Positions 1 to 8,447 of a stretch of 64,000 nucleotides of DNA are shown here, in pieces; within the stretch, counting starts at the first letter, position 1, and the number at the start of each line of letters is the position of its first letter. The notes beneath the pieces were generated by a model. It was not told the DNA's origin. It did no database searches and worked only from the letters and a program-made list of their open reading frames with translations. The translations under genes were made by a program, and so were the position numbers. Source of the DNA: Gammaproteobacteria bacterium (GTDB taxonomy: Bacteria; Pseudomonadota; Gammaproteobacteria; Ga0077536). The DNA lies in contig JAJFJQ010000030.1 of assembly GCA_021773835.1 (NCBI GenBank), positions 1 through 64,000 of the forward strand, given 5' to 3'.

Positions 1-520
1 CCGGTTGTGTGTCCAGCGAAGGCTGGCGTGTTCAGCAGGAGACAGTCCTGCCGGGGTAAGAGTCAGCAACCCCGTAGCTTGGATAGCAGGGCGGAGGGAA
101 ACCGAAGTTCTGAAGCCTATCGACAAAGCCTTCCTTGGGGAGGTTGCGAGTCATTGGGCCGTAATAACAGTGAACGCACGGGTGGCCCCGAAAGTGTGTA
201 GCCCCGAAGGCCGAGCCCCCAACCGTAGGGCGAAGGCAGCATGGGCAGCCGAACGCTGGTTGAAACGGCTGTACCACTTCGGCGGGGTGGTAGCGATGGC
301 ACGATGACAAGGACACGCTAAGCAACTGGAGAAGCCCTCTTGGCCCTGGCTAGAAAATGGCTAGAGAAAGGTAGGTCCTATAACCGGTAGCACCGGGAAA
401 TGGGCTGAAGGCCAAAGGGTGGCGGATGGGTGTGTAGTAGTGATGAGGCGGGGTAATGCCCGCGGAGCAAAGGCACCCTACTGATGACATTCTTTTGACA
501 ATATGGGAGGCAAGGACGAA

Positions 521-1822
521 ATGATAAAAACGTCCATCAATTTGCAAGACCTGAGAAGGAAGATTTACCGAAAGGCGAAGGCTGAACCAGCCTGGCGTTT
601 CTGGGGACTGTACGTTCACGTTTGCAAACTGGAAACACTCGAAGTGGCCTACGAGATGGCGAAACGCAACGGCGGTGCTCCTGGCATCGACGGTGTGAGG
701 TTTGCAGCCATTGAGCAGGACGGCTTAGAAATGTTTCTACATGGCATTCGGGATGAATTGGTCTGTCAGAGCTACCGCCCCATGCGTAATCGTAACGTAG
801 AGATCCCAAAGTCCAACGGCAAAATGCGTAGGCTCGGGATCCCGACTATCCGAGACCGGGTGGTGCAAGGCGCGCTGAAATTGATTGTGGAACCGATCTT
901 TGAGGTTGATTTCCAAGACGGCTCTTATGGATACCGGCCGAAACGGACGGCCCATGAAGCGGTGAACCGAGTAGCTGATGCAGTGGTGAAGAACAAGACC
1001 ACGGTTATTGACGTGGATTTGGCGTCGTACTTCGACACGGTGCGGCACGACCTTCTACTGAAGAAGGTAGCCGACCGAGTCAGGGACGAGCAAATTCTCT
1101 GCCTGCTGAAGCTGATGCTCAAGGCCAGTGGCAAACGCGGCGTTCCCCAAGGGGGTGTGATTTCTCCGTTGCTCAGTAACCTCTACCTCAATGAGGTAGA
1201 CCGGATGCTGGAGCGGGCGAAAGCAGTCACCCGTCAGGGGCGATATACGTATATCGAGTACGCGAGGTTTGCTGATGATCTGGTGATCTTGGTCGATGGT
1301 TACCGTAAGTGGCGCTGGCTCGCGAATGCTGCGTACCGACGGCTGTTGGAGGAGTTAGCCAAGTTGGACGTTCAGCTCAACCGTGACAAAACTCGTCGAG
1401 TCGATCTCGCCCGAGGTGACGACTTCGATTACCTGGGTTTTAACTTTAGACGCAGCACGACGCGACGGGGTGTGATGGGTGTGCGGTATACGCCCACCCA
1501 GAAGGCCCGAACGACGTTGCTACGAAAACTCAAGGATGTGTTTCGACGTTTTCGCTCACAACCGGTGGGTCGGGTCATAGCCCTGATCAACCCGATGTTG
1601 CGCGGATGGGTAAACTACTTCCGCGTTGGGCAATCGAGTCGATGTTTTGGTTACGTACGAGATTGGGTGGAAAAGAAGATCAGGCGACATTTGATGCAGG
1701 CGCGAGGGCGCCGGGGCTTTGGCTGGAAGAGGTGGAGTAGGCGCTGGTTGTATGCACAACTGGGACTGTTTAGTCAGTACCGCGTTGTGCGCTACGCGCC
1801 GAAAGCGCTCCCGGCACAATAG
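521..1822 (+). CDS. Group II intron reverse transcriptase/maturase (endonuclease-less)
   Basis: A 433-aa RT/maturase that would assist splicing of its host intron and reverse transcribe it at a new site. ATG 521 is chosen because GGGAGG (505-510) lies 10 nt upstream; an in-frame ATG at 503 has no such site. Recognisable blocks are the palm motif GVPQGGVISPLLSN, the catalytic FADD (Asp about residues 252-253), the thumb/X maturase region with RGWVNYFRVG, and a basic C-terminus. The protein ends soon after domain X, so there is no HNH-type endonuclease domain, as in the En-less bacterial intron classes. Such enzymes rely on other priming at the target. It is the only complete RT in the window and so the only local candidate to act in trans on the RT-deleted intron at 25566-26469. 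Confidence 0.9.
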   Translation: MIKTSINLQDLRRKIYRKAKAEPAWRFWGLYVHVCKLETLEVAYEMAKRNGGAPGIDGVRFAAIEQDGLEMFLHGIRDELVCQSYRPMRNRNVEIPKSNGKMRRLGIPTIRDRVVQGALKLIVEPIFEVDFQDGSYGYRPKRTAHEAVNRVADAVVKNKTTVIDVDLASYFDTVRHDLLLKKVADRVRDEQILCLLKLMLKASGKRGVPQGGVISPLLSNLYLNEVDRMLERAKAVTRQGRYTYIEYARFADDLVILVDGYRKWRWLANAAYRRLLEELAKLDVQLNRDKTRRVDLARGDDFDYLGFNFRRSTTRRGVMGVRYTPTQKARTTLLRKLKDVFRRFRSQPVGRVIALINPMLRGWVNYFRVGQSSRCFGYVRDWVEKKIRRHLMQARGRRGFGWKRWSRRWLYAQLGLFSQYRVVRYAPKALPAQ

Positions 1823-1854
1823 GTCACATAAACTTTGCGGTGAAATCATCAGGA

Positions 1855-1887
1855 AAGCCCGGTGCCGGAAAACGGCACGCCGGGTTT
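1855..1887 (+). ncRNA. Domain V of group II intron 1
   Basis: A 33-nt hairpin just after the RT stop codon. It has the AGC catalytic triad (1856-1858), an 8-bp lower stem pairing with 1880-1887, a two-base CG bulge (1878-1879), a short upper stem and a GA-rich loop (GAAAA, one base longer than the usual tetraloop). This arrangement is diagnostic of group II domain V. Confidence 0.8.
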
Positions 1888-2056
1888 GCCGTGGCGGGAG
1901 CTGGAAACGGGATCACGAACATCCCTAGCCGGGCACGAAGGGGGCAACCCCGGATACAGACAAGGGATGTTCTATATCGGGTTACCGCGCCAGCTCTCGA
2001 CCCTACCGGTGAGCGGGCGCTGGAAACCAGCGGCAGCAATGTCGCCAGGCGCCAGC

Positions 2057-2595
2057 GCTCGACTCTACTTCGTTGCGAATCTATTCTACTGAAAAGCCAT
2101 TGGGTACTTGTCGTGATGGATCAGTTCACGCGCCGCATTATCGGCTTCGGTGTACATGCCGGCGATGTTGATGGGATCGCTCTGTGCTGCATGTTCAATA
2201 ACGCCATTTCTAGTCACGGTATTCCGCACTATCTAAGTTCTGATAACGATCCGTTATTTCGATACCACCGATGGAAAGCTAATCTTCGGATCCTTGAGAT
2301 CGATGAGATCAAGTCCATCCCTTATACGCCGCAATCGCATCCATTCGTCGAGCGATTGATCGGCACAATCCGTCGTGAACACCTTGACCACGTCTTCTTT
2401 TGGAACGGCCGGGATCTTGAACGAAAACTTGTCGACTTCGCGAATTACTACAACCGCGAACGGGCTCATCATTCTTTAGACGGAGCGTCACCGGCTGTTG
2501 TAAGCGGCGCGCCCCGCAATCAACATGCAAATATTGGCGATTATTCGTGGCAACAATATTGCAATGGACTTTTTCAGCTCCCAGCGGCTGCGTGA
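2057..2595 (+). pseudogene. IS transposase, 3' half (copy 1, integrase-core DDE family)
   Basis: This encodes the catalytic C-terminal half of an IS transposase of the integrase-core family that also occurs at 18011 and 26470. From RCESILLKSHW onward it aligns residue for residue with those copies. It keeps the second catalytic Asp (SSDNDPLF) and the Glu (HPFVERLIG) and ends in QLPAAA, like the other copies. The N-terminal half and the first catalytic Asp are absent; what precedes it is intron-derived or unexplained sequence (1921-2056). An open frame continues upstream to 1840, but that part reads through the intron 3' region and is not protein-like. The probable IS right end (AATTCGCCACACAC) follows at about 2600-2617. 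Confidence 0.75.
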
Positions 2596-2617
2596 AATTG
2601 GAATTCGCCACACACAC

Positions 2618-2969
2618 GTGTGGTCCGTCCTAAAATCGCGCAACGGAACGACGCCTTGATGTTGCATAGCACTCACCCATCGCGTTACCCCACGAACACG
2701 CGGAGCGAGTATATGTCGATCAAGCAATTGCGCGCAGAGGTTTAGATCCAGAATTGCGCGAATGTTTTCCGCGTGGCGCGCCAGCTAATTGCCCTGCCGG
2801 TAGCAGATAACTCATTGCCGCGCAGCCGAGCTTTGGAAATCAAATTCCCTTTTGCGCCGCCACATTTCAGTGCAGTGGAGCGCGGAAACGACACATTACA
2901 GTGCGTCATTGTTGCCAAAAATGCACATTGGAAACGAATCACCCCAGCTACCCTGCGAATTTTTGCTGT
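2618..2969. other. Intergenic region upstream of the porin-urt-ure operon
   Basis: About 350 bases between the IS remnant and the sigma-54 promoter. No convincing gene is seen in any frame. It is the expected place for NtrC or other enhancer-binding sites. Only TGCAC-type half sites (for example near 2920) are visible, with no clear full dyad. Confidence 0.4.
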
Positions 2970-2985
2970 TGGCACGATTATCGCA
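2970..2985 (+). promoter_or_regulatory. Sigma-54 (RpoN) promoter for the porin-urt-ure operon
   Basis: TGGCACGATTATCGCA matches the sigma-54 consensus TGGCACG-N4-TTGCA with one mismatch. The invariant GG (2971-2972) and GC (2983-2984) are separated by exactly 10 bases. It lies about 60 nt upstream of the porin start, giving a predicted transcript start near 2996. Urea uptake genes are commonly under NtrC/RpoN nitrogen control, which agrees with this site. Confidence 0.75.
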
Positions 2986-3045
2986 CTGTAATAAGTGCCC
3001 CGGACAGGCGTCGTATCAATTAATTCTAAGCTGAGGAGAATACTA

Positions 3046-4248
3046 ATGCTTCTGCTGAAGCGGTCCGTATGGATCTGCGTCATAGGCGCTGTGTTGTTTG
3101 CAATGGGTAACGTACATGCGGGTGGCAAGATAGCCATTGATGATACGAAGTGGATCAGCCTTGGGGCTGCAGCGCGAACATCATTCACAACGATTGAGGA
3201 TGCCGCACCCAATAGTTCCGATTGGTCTAACGATTTTAATCTGGACAACGCGCGTATCTATGTTAATGGACAGATTCACGAAAACATCAAGTTTGAACTC
3301 AACACGGAATGTGTTTTTTGTGGCAATAGCGCGTTACAAGACTTCGATGTGCTGGACGCCATCGCCAAATTTGAGTTTTCTCCCAAGCTTAACATCTGGG
3401 CCGGGCGACTACTCGTTCCTGCTGAACGTCAGGAGCTGAATGGGCCGTTCTATTCCACAACGTACGATGCGTTCAAAACGCCTTTCTACCCGTCTGATTT
3501 CAGCGTTAACTTTGGTAGCGGTGGCGCCGGCGTTTATGCCCGCGATCATGGTGCAAATCTGTGGGGCGCTGCAGGACCCGAGGGCGCCTTGCAATACGTT
3601 TTCGGCGTATTTAACGGGCTCGAGTCGTCTGGTGGGTCCGGTCCTAACCAGGATGACAATCTGATGTTCGCCGCACGGGTGGCCTACAACTTCTTAAGTG
3701 TCGAGAAGAACCCCGGCTATTACACGAGCGGCACGTACTACGGTGGCGGTGGTGACATTTTTACTGTCGCGTTTGCGACGCAGTATCAAGAAGACGGCTC
3801 AGGCTCGTTCTTGAATCCCGGCGATTTCTTTGGCTTCAGCGTCGATGTCCTGTTCGAAAAGATCTTCGCCAATAAAGGTGTGTTCACTTTTAACGGAGAG
3901 TACAAAAACTTCGATTCCGACTATGCCTCAGCGGCGTTCGGCGATAGCGATTGCTTTTGCATGTTCGACGGTGACTCTTATTCGGTGGTTGGTCTTTATT
4001 TATTCCCGCAAATGGTCGGTATTGGGAAGTTCCAACCCTACGTGCGCTATACCGACATTGGCCCTGACGGAAGCTCTGATCGAGACGAAGTCGAGGGCGG
4101 GATCAATTACATCATCGATGGCCACAATGCTCGAATTTCTATTTTCTACCAAGAAGGCGACATTGCCACCAAGGGTCTGAACTACTCGCCAGGTGCAGCT
4201 GGGGCGAGCGTAGGCGCCTTCAAGATCGCCGTCCAACTACAACTGTAG
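3046..4248 (+). CDS. Outer-membrane porin, probably for urea
   Basis: A 400-aa outer-membrane beta-barrel protein. ATG 3046 is chosen because GAGGAG lies just upstream and the protein then starts with a Sec signal peptide (basic LLLKR, hydrophobic core, cleavage near NVHA-GG). The body has repeated aromatic/glycine beta-strand patterns (for example FELNTECVFCG, NIWAGRLLVPAERQ, FQPYVRYTDIG) and ends in the alternating pattern FKIAVQLQL with an apolar terminal residue, typical of porins. The general look is that of OprO/OprP-type porins. It is the first gene after a sigma-54 promoter and directly precedes urtA, so diffusion of urea or amides under nitrogen limitation is the likely role. That substrate is inferred from context. 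Confidence 0.85.
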   Translation: MLLLKRSVWICVIGAVLFAMGNVHAGGKIAIDDTKWISLGAAARTSFTTIEDAAPNSSDWSNDFNLDNARIYVNGQIHENIKFELNTECVFCGNSALQDFDVLDAIAKFEFSPKLNIWAGRLLVPAERQELNGPFYSTTYDAFKTPFYPSDFSVNFGSGGAGVYARDHGANLWGAAGPEGALQYVFGVFNGLESSGGSGPNQDDNLMFAARVAYNFLSVEKNPGYYTSGTYYGGGGDIFTVAFATQYQEDGSGSFLNPGDFFGFSVDVLFEKIFANKGVFTFNGEYKNFDSDYASAAFGDSDCFCMFDGDSYSVVGLYLFPQMVGIGKFQPYVRYTDIGPDGSSDRDEVEGGINYIIDGHNARISIFYQEGDIATKGLNYSPGAAGASVGAFKIAVQLQL

Positions 4249-4294
4249 CGGTGTCTAAGAACGCCAGCATAAACGAATGTTAAGGAGAAATTTA

Positions 4295-5590
4295 ATGACC
4301 AACTTTCGTCGAATTACACTAATGCCAACTATGGTCGCCGCCTTGATGGTGATTTTCATAATGCCTGTCCGGGCCGAAGATACTATCAAGGTCGGCGTCC
4401 TCCATTCGCTGTCCGGTACGATGGCTATTAGCGAAACAACGTTGAAAGATACGATGCTAATGCTTGTCGAAGAACAGAATAAAAAGGGCGGTTTGCTCGG
4501 CAAGAAACTCGAAGCTGTCGTTGTCGATCCAGCATCGAATTGGCCGTTGTTCGCCGAAAAGGCGCGCGAGTTGATCGAAAAAAACCAAGTAGACGTTGTT
4601 TTCGGTTGTTGGACTTCGGTGTCGCGAAAATCGGTGTTGCCAGTTTTTGAAGAGCTCAATAGCTTGCTGTTCTACCCCGTTCAGTATGAGGGTGAAGAGT
4701 CCTCTAAGAATGTGTTTTATACAGGCGCGGCGCCAAACCAACAGGCGATACCGGCGGTAGATTATTTGATGAAAGAAATAGGTGCGAAGCGCTGGGTTTT
4801 GGCCGGAACGGATTATGTTTATCCGCGTACGACCAACAAAATCCTCGAAGCCTATCTCAAGGCTAAAGGAGTCGCCGACGCCGACATTATGATCAATTAC
4901 ACGCCATTCGGTCATTCCGATTGGCAATCGATCGTCTCGGACGTTAAGAAGTTCGGCTCTGCCGGCAAGAAGACTGCAGTTGTATCAACCATCAATGGCG
5001 ATGCCAATGTACCGTTCTATAAAGAGCTCGGTAATCAAGGTATCTCAGCCGAGGATATTCCGGTCATCGCATTTTCAGTTGGTGAGGAAGAATTGTCCGG
5101 CATCGACACGGGTCCATTAGTTGGCCATCTAGCAGCGTGGAATTACTTCATGAGCGTCGAAGCTGATATTAATGACGCGTTCATCGACAGCTGGGCGGAG
5201 TTCATTAAAGACGAAGAACGGGTAACCAATGATCCCATGGAAGCTCATTACATCGGCTTCAACATGTGGGTCGAAGCCGTTAAGAAAGCCGGAACAACTG
5301 ATGCAACAGCAGTGCAGAATGCCATCGTTGGGGTATCTGTGCCGAACTTGTCTGGCGGAACCGCGACGATGATGCCGAATCACCACATCACCAAACCCGT
5401 ACTCATTGGCGAAATCCAGGACGATGGCCAGTTCGATACGGTATGGCAAACTTCCGGAACGGTTGTAGGCGATGCGTGGTCGGATTTTCTCCCCGGTTCG
5501 AAAGATATTACGGCTGACTGGATGGCGCCGCTGGTTTGTGGCAACTACAACATCAAGACCGGAAAATGTTCTGGTCAAAACTACGAATAA
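4295..5590 (+). CDS. urtA: Urea ABC transporter, periplasmic substrate-binding protein
   Basis: A 431-aa periplasmic binding protein of the UrtA branch of the branched-chain amino acid/amide family. ATG 4295 follows AAGGAG at good spacing; the in-frame ATG at 4277 lies ahead of that site. The N-terminus is a signal peptide ending near PVRA-ED. The mature protein begins IKVGVLHSLSGTMAISE, the UrtA signature, and continues with DPASNWPLFAEKARELI, VDVVFGCWTS and NSLLFYPVQYEGEE. It should capture urea and deliver it to UrtBC. It is followed by a strong hairpin (5619-5641) before urtB, which could raise urtA mRNA over the membrane genes. Confidence 0.95.
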   Translation: MTNFRRITLMPTMVAALMVIFIMPVRAEDTIKVGVLHSLSGTMAISETTLKDTMLMLVEEQNKKGGLLGKKLEAVVVDPASNWPLFAEKARELIEKNQVDVVFGCWTSVSRKSVLPVFEELNSLLFYPVQYEGEESSKNVFYTGAAPNQQAIPAVDYLMKEIGAKRWVLAGTDYVYPRTTNKILEAYLKAKGVADADIMINYTPFGHSDWQSIVSDVKKFGSAGKKTAVVSTINGDANVPFYKELGNQGISAEDIPVIAFSVGEEELSGIDTGPLVGHLAAWNYFMSVEADINDAFIDSWAEFIKDEERVTNDPMEAHYIGFNMWVEAVKKAGTTDATAVQNAIVGVSVPNLSGGTATMMPNHHITKPVLIGEIQDDGQFDTVWQTSGTVVGDAWSDFLPGSKDITADWMAPLVCGNYNIKTGKCSGQNYE

Positions 5591-5618
5591 GGATAGACCC
5601 TGTTGTAGATGAGTAAAC

Positions 5619-5641
5619 GACGGGCCACTCAGTGGCCCGTC
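5619..5641 (+). terminator. Hairpin between urtA and urtB (attenuator or stabiliser)
   Basis: A perfect 11-bp inverted repeat (GACGGGCCACT / AGTGGCCCGTC) with a single-base spacer follows the urtA stop. No run of T follows, so it is probably a partial terminator or an RNA-stabilising stem, not a complete stop. This would favour a high ratio of binding protein to permease. Confidence 0.6.
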
Positions 5642-5730
5642 CCATCAATGATCATGGCAAGACATATATAGTGGGTCGTTTCGGACACACTCCCAATTCA
5701 CAGCTGCAACCGTCCGGAGGCACGCGCTAG

Positions 5731-7347
5731 GTGCATCGACAACCGTCACGTTGGACATTGCTGCTGGCTATTGTGTGCTCGATTGTCGCATCGATGCAGG
5801 TACTTTGCGCAGATGATTTCCAATCGGCGATCGATGCGCTGAATACTAAGTCCTACGAAAATAAAGCCGCCGCCGCCACTGCATTAGCTCGACTCGATCA
5901 CCCTCAAGTGGTCGACGTTCTGAACGCATTGCTAAACGGCACCCTGTACAAACAAAAAAAATCGAAAACGCTCGTATTCGCCGAAAAACTAGAGGGCGGA
6001 GGCTTCGCAATTACGGATCCTGCGACCGGTAGAGATCTTGGTGAGGTGGGCAGACGCGACGTGCGCAAGCTTAGCGTTAATAATAAATTAAGACGAACTG
6101 TTCGTGGATTAGTTGCAGGTCTGGAATTGAACCAGCCGGATCCCAAAGGACGGATCGCGGCAGCCGAATCCATCGCCGCGTCCGGGGTCGAGGAGCTGCG
6201 GGCACTGCTTGAAACACAACGCGAAAAAGAGCCTGAAGCGAAAGTCATCGAAGCCATCGATACCGCGATCGTCGTTTTCGACCTAGATGCTGAAGACGAG
6301 ACCATCCGCCTCGACGCGATTGCCCGATCGGCGACGAATCTGGATGGGCGGGTCAGAATAAAACTAACCACCATCGCAGAAGACGAAAGCGGTAGCGACG
6401 CGGTGCGCAATGCCGCAAAGACTACGTTGCTTACGATCGAACGCGCCGTATCTCGCTACAAATTTATTGAGACGTTATTTTTCGGTCTAAGCCTCGGCTC
6501 AGTACTCGTGTTGGCCGCCATTGGTCTTTCAATCACCTTCGGGGTAATGGGTGTGATCAACATGGCGCACGGCGAATTGATCATGATCGGTGCATACACG
6601 GCGTACGTCGTGCAACTTCTGCTACCTGACTCGCTCGAGTATTCGATCCTTGTCGCAATCCCCGCCGCATTCATCGTGTCCGGTTTGGTCGGGATGGTAA
6701 TCGAACGGGGTGTCATTCAGTTTCTGTACGGCCGTCCCCTGGAAACACTGCTCGCAACATTCGGCGTGAGTCTCATCTTGCAGCAGGCTGTACGGTCGAT
6801 TTTCTCGCCGCTCAACCGATCGGTGGCCTCACCGGAATGGATGAGCGGGTCTATCGAGATAGCCCACGGTTTATCATTCACTTTCAATCGACTCTATATT
6901 TTGCTATTTGCGATGTTTGTATTCGTCGCATTACTACTCGTATTGCAACGGACGCGCCTTGGGTTGGAAGTTCGTGCGGTCACGCAAAATCGAGCGATGG
7001 CCCGAGCCATGGGGATCCGCAGTGCCCGAGTCGATGTGTTGACGTTTGGACTCGGTGCGGGCATTGCAGGGGTAGCCGGAGTAGCGTTGTCGCAACTAAC
7101 CAACGTCGGTCCAAATCTTGGACAAGGGTACATCGTAGATTCGTTTTTGGTTGTTGTGTTTGGTGGCGTTGGAAATTTGTGGGGAACACTGGTCGCGGGG
7201 TTGTCGCTAGGAGTAATGAACAAGTTTTTAGAGCCGGTGGCAGGCGCTGTCGTCGCCAAGATATTAATCCTCGTTTTCATCATTATGTTTATTCAGAAAC
7301 GACCTCGTGGCCTGTTCCCGCAGCGTGGTCGATCGTCTGAAGATTAA
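5731..7347 (+). CDS. urtB: Urea ABC transporter, permease UrtB (long form)
   Basis: A 538-aa inner-membrane permease. It starts at GTG 5731, 11 nt after GGAGG, with a signal-like segment. Residues about 25-245 form a soluble, helical, probably periplasmic domain (HEAT-like, Ala/Asp/Glu-rich), known from many proteobacterial UrtB proteins. The LivH-type permease follows: FGLSLGSVLVLAAIGLSITFG, VINMAHGELIMIGAY, LLATFGVSLILQQ, and GLGAGIAGVAGVALSQLTNVGP. It would form the urea channel with UrtC. The stop overlaps the urtC start (TAATG at 7345-7349), showing translational coupling. Confidence 0.95.
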   Translation: MHRQPSRWTLLLAIVCSIVASMQVLCADDFQSAIDALNTKSYENKAAAATALARLDHPQVVDVLNALLNGTLYKQKKSKTLVFAEKLEGGGFAITDPATGRDLGEVGRRDVRKLSVNNKLRRTVRGLVAGLELNQPDPKGRIAAAESIAASGVEELRALLETQREKEPEAKVIEAIDTAIVVFDLDAEDETIRLDAIARSATNLDGRVRIKLTTIAEDESGSDAVRNAAKTTLLTIERAVSRYKFIETLFFGLSLGSVLVLAAIGLSITFGVMGVINMAHGELIMIGAYTAYVVQLLLPDSLEYSILVAIPAAFIVSGLVGMVIERGVIQFLYGRPLETLLATFGVSLILQQAVRSIFSPLNRSVASPEWMSGSIEIAHGLSFTFNRLYILLFAMFVFVALLLVLQRTRLGLEVRAVTQNRAMARAMGIRSARVDVLTFGLGAGIAGVAGVALSQLTNVGPNLGQGYIVDSFLVVVFGGVGNLWGTLVAGLSLGVMNKFLEPVAGAVVAKILILVFIIMFIQKRPRGLFPQRGRSSED

Positions 7348-8447
7348 TGTCGTTCACACAACAAATACTGCAAAATGGTGGCGGCCGCTGGATGCTGATC
7401 GTGATCGCGATCGCAATTGTGTGGGTACCATTTGCGAATCTTGTTGTATCGAGCGATTCCGCCCTGTATGTGTCAACTTACACCGTCACGTTGCTCGGCA
7501 AATACGTTTGCTTTGCATTGTTAGCTATCGCGCTCGATCTAGTTTGGGGGTATTGCGGGATTCTGAGTCTGGGCCATGGTGCGTTCTTCGCGCTCGGCGG
7601 TTATTCGATGGGTATGTATTTAATGCGCCAAATCGGGGAGCGCGGTGTTTATGGTCACCCGGAACTGCCCGACTTCATGGTCTTTCTTAACTGGGAATCG
7701 TTGCCGTGGTATTGGTACGGTTTCGATATGTTTTGGTTTGCGATGTTGATGGTTATTATTGCGCCGGGGCTGCTCGCGTTTGTGTTTGGCTGGTTTGCGT
7801 TTCGTTCGCGTGTATCCGGTGTTTACTTATCGATCATGACACAGGCGTTGACCTATGCGTTGATGCTCGCCTTTTTCCGCAACGAGATGGGTTTCGGCGG
7901 TAATAATGGACTTACCGATTTCAAAGAAATCCTTGGTTTCAGTTTGCAATCTGACGCAACACGGGTCGCCCTATTTGTTATTTCTGCAGTAATGCTCGCT
8001 TTTGGCTACATTGTGTGTCGACTCATCGTGACTTCCAAGCTCGGACGCGTCGTTACCGCTGTGCGCGACGCACAGTCGCGTACTCGCTTCATTGGTTACC
8101 GGGTGGAGCATTTTCAGATCTGGATCTTCACCGTTTCGGCAATTATCGCCGGTATTGCTGGGGCGTTGTACGTGCCGCAAGTTGGGATAATTAACCCAGG
8201 CGAATTTCAACCGCTTAACTCTATCGAGCTAGTCGTTTGGGTTGCAGTCGGTGGTCGCGGCACCTTGTACGGAGCAGCGCTTGGCGCCGGTGTTGTCAAT
8301 TACGCTAAAACCATGATGACCGGTGCGTTCCCGGAAGTATGGTTATTCGCACTCGGCACGCTATTTGTACTGGTGACACTAGCGCTGCCGAAAGGCATCG
8401 TCGGCTTTTTGCAAAGAAGAAGATCCAGAGCTAACGGTGATGAATAA
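7347..8447 (+). CDS. urtC: Urea ABC transporter, permease UrtC
   Basis: A 366-aa LivM-type inner-membrane permease. Motifs include LDLVWGYCGILSLGHGAFFALGGY near residue 70, SRVSGVYLSIMTQALTYA, GNNGLTDF and the cytoplasmic coupling region RFIGYRVEHFQIWIF, followed by IAGIAGALYVPQVGIINP. Together with UrtB it makes the transmembrane path for urea. The start shares a base with the urtB stop, and the end overlaps urtD, so it lies in a tightly coupled operon. Confidence 0.95.
   Translation: MSFTQQILQNGGGRWMLIVIAIAIVWVPFANLVVSSDSALYVSTYTVTLLGKYVCFALLAIALDLVWGYCGILSLGHGAFFALGGYSMGMYLMRQIGERGVYGHPELPDFMVFLNWESLPWYWYGFDMFWFAMLMVIIAPGLLAFVFGWFAFRSRVSGVYLSIMTQALTYALMLAFFRNEMGFGGNNGLTDFKEILGFSLQSDATRVALFVISAVMLAFGYIVCRLIVTSKLGRVVTAVRDAQSRTRFIGYRVEHFQIWIFTVSAIIAGIAGALYVPQVGIINPGEFQPLNSIELVVWVAVGGRGTLYGAALGAGVVNYAKTMMTGAFPEVWLFALGTLFVLVTLALPKGIVGFLQRRRSRANGDE

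Larger units (their letters stand above)
7..1920 (+). mobile_element. Group II intron 1 with its own reverse transcriptase
   Basis: A ribozyme-type retroelement. The 5' end is placed at base 7 (GTGTGTCC, close to the GUGYG consensus). The six exon bases 1-6, CCGGTT, are exactly complementary to AACCGG at 382-387, which fits an IBS1/EBS1 pairing. About 500 nt of structured, ORF-free RNA (domains I-III) precede the RT gene in the domain IV position. A domain V hairpin follows at 1855-1887. The 3' end is uncertain by a few bases, near 1920, because domain VI is poorly paired. The element differs in sequence from the intron at 25566-26469. Whether it still splices cannot be judged here, but the open RT frame and intact domain V argue that it is recent. 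Confidence 0.75.

Noticed and set aside
1840-2595. A 251-aa open frame that could be called a complete gene
   Set aside because: The first 70 or so codons read through the intron 3' region and low-similarity sequence; only the part from about 2057 matches the transposase.
2899-2925. NtrC binding site upstream of the sigma-54 promoter
   Set aside because: GTGC and GCAC half-sites are present but too far apart for the usual 17-bp NtrC dyad.
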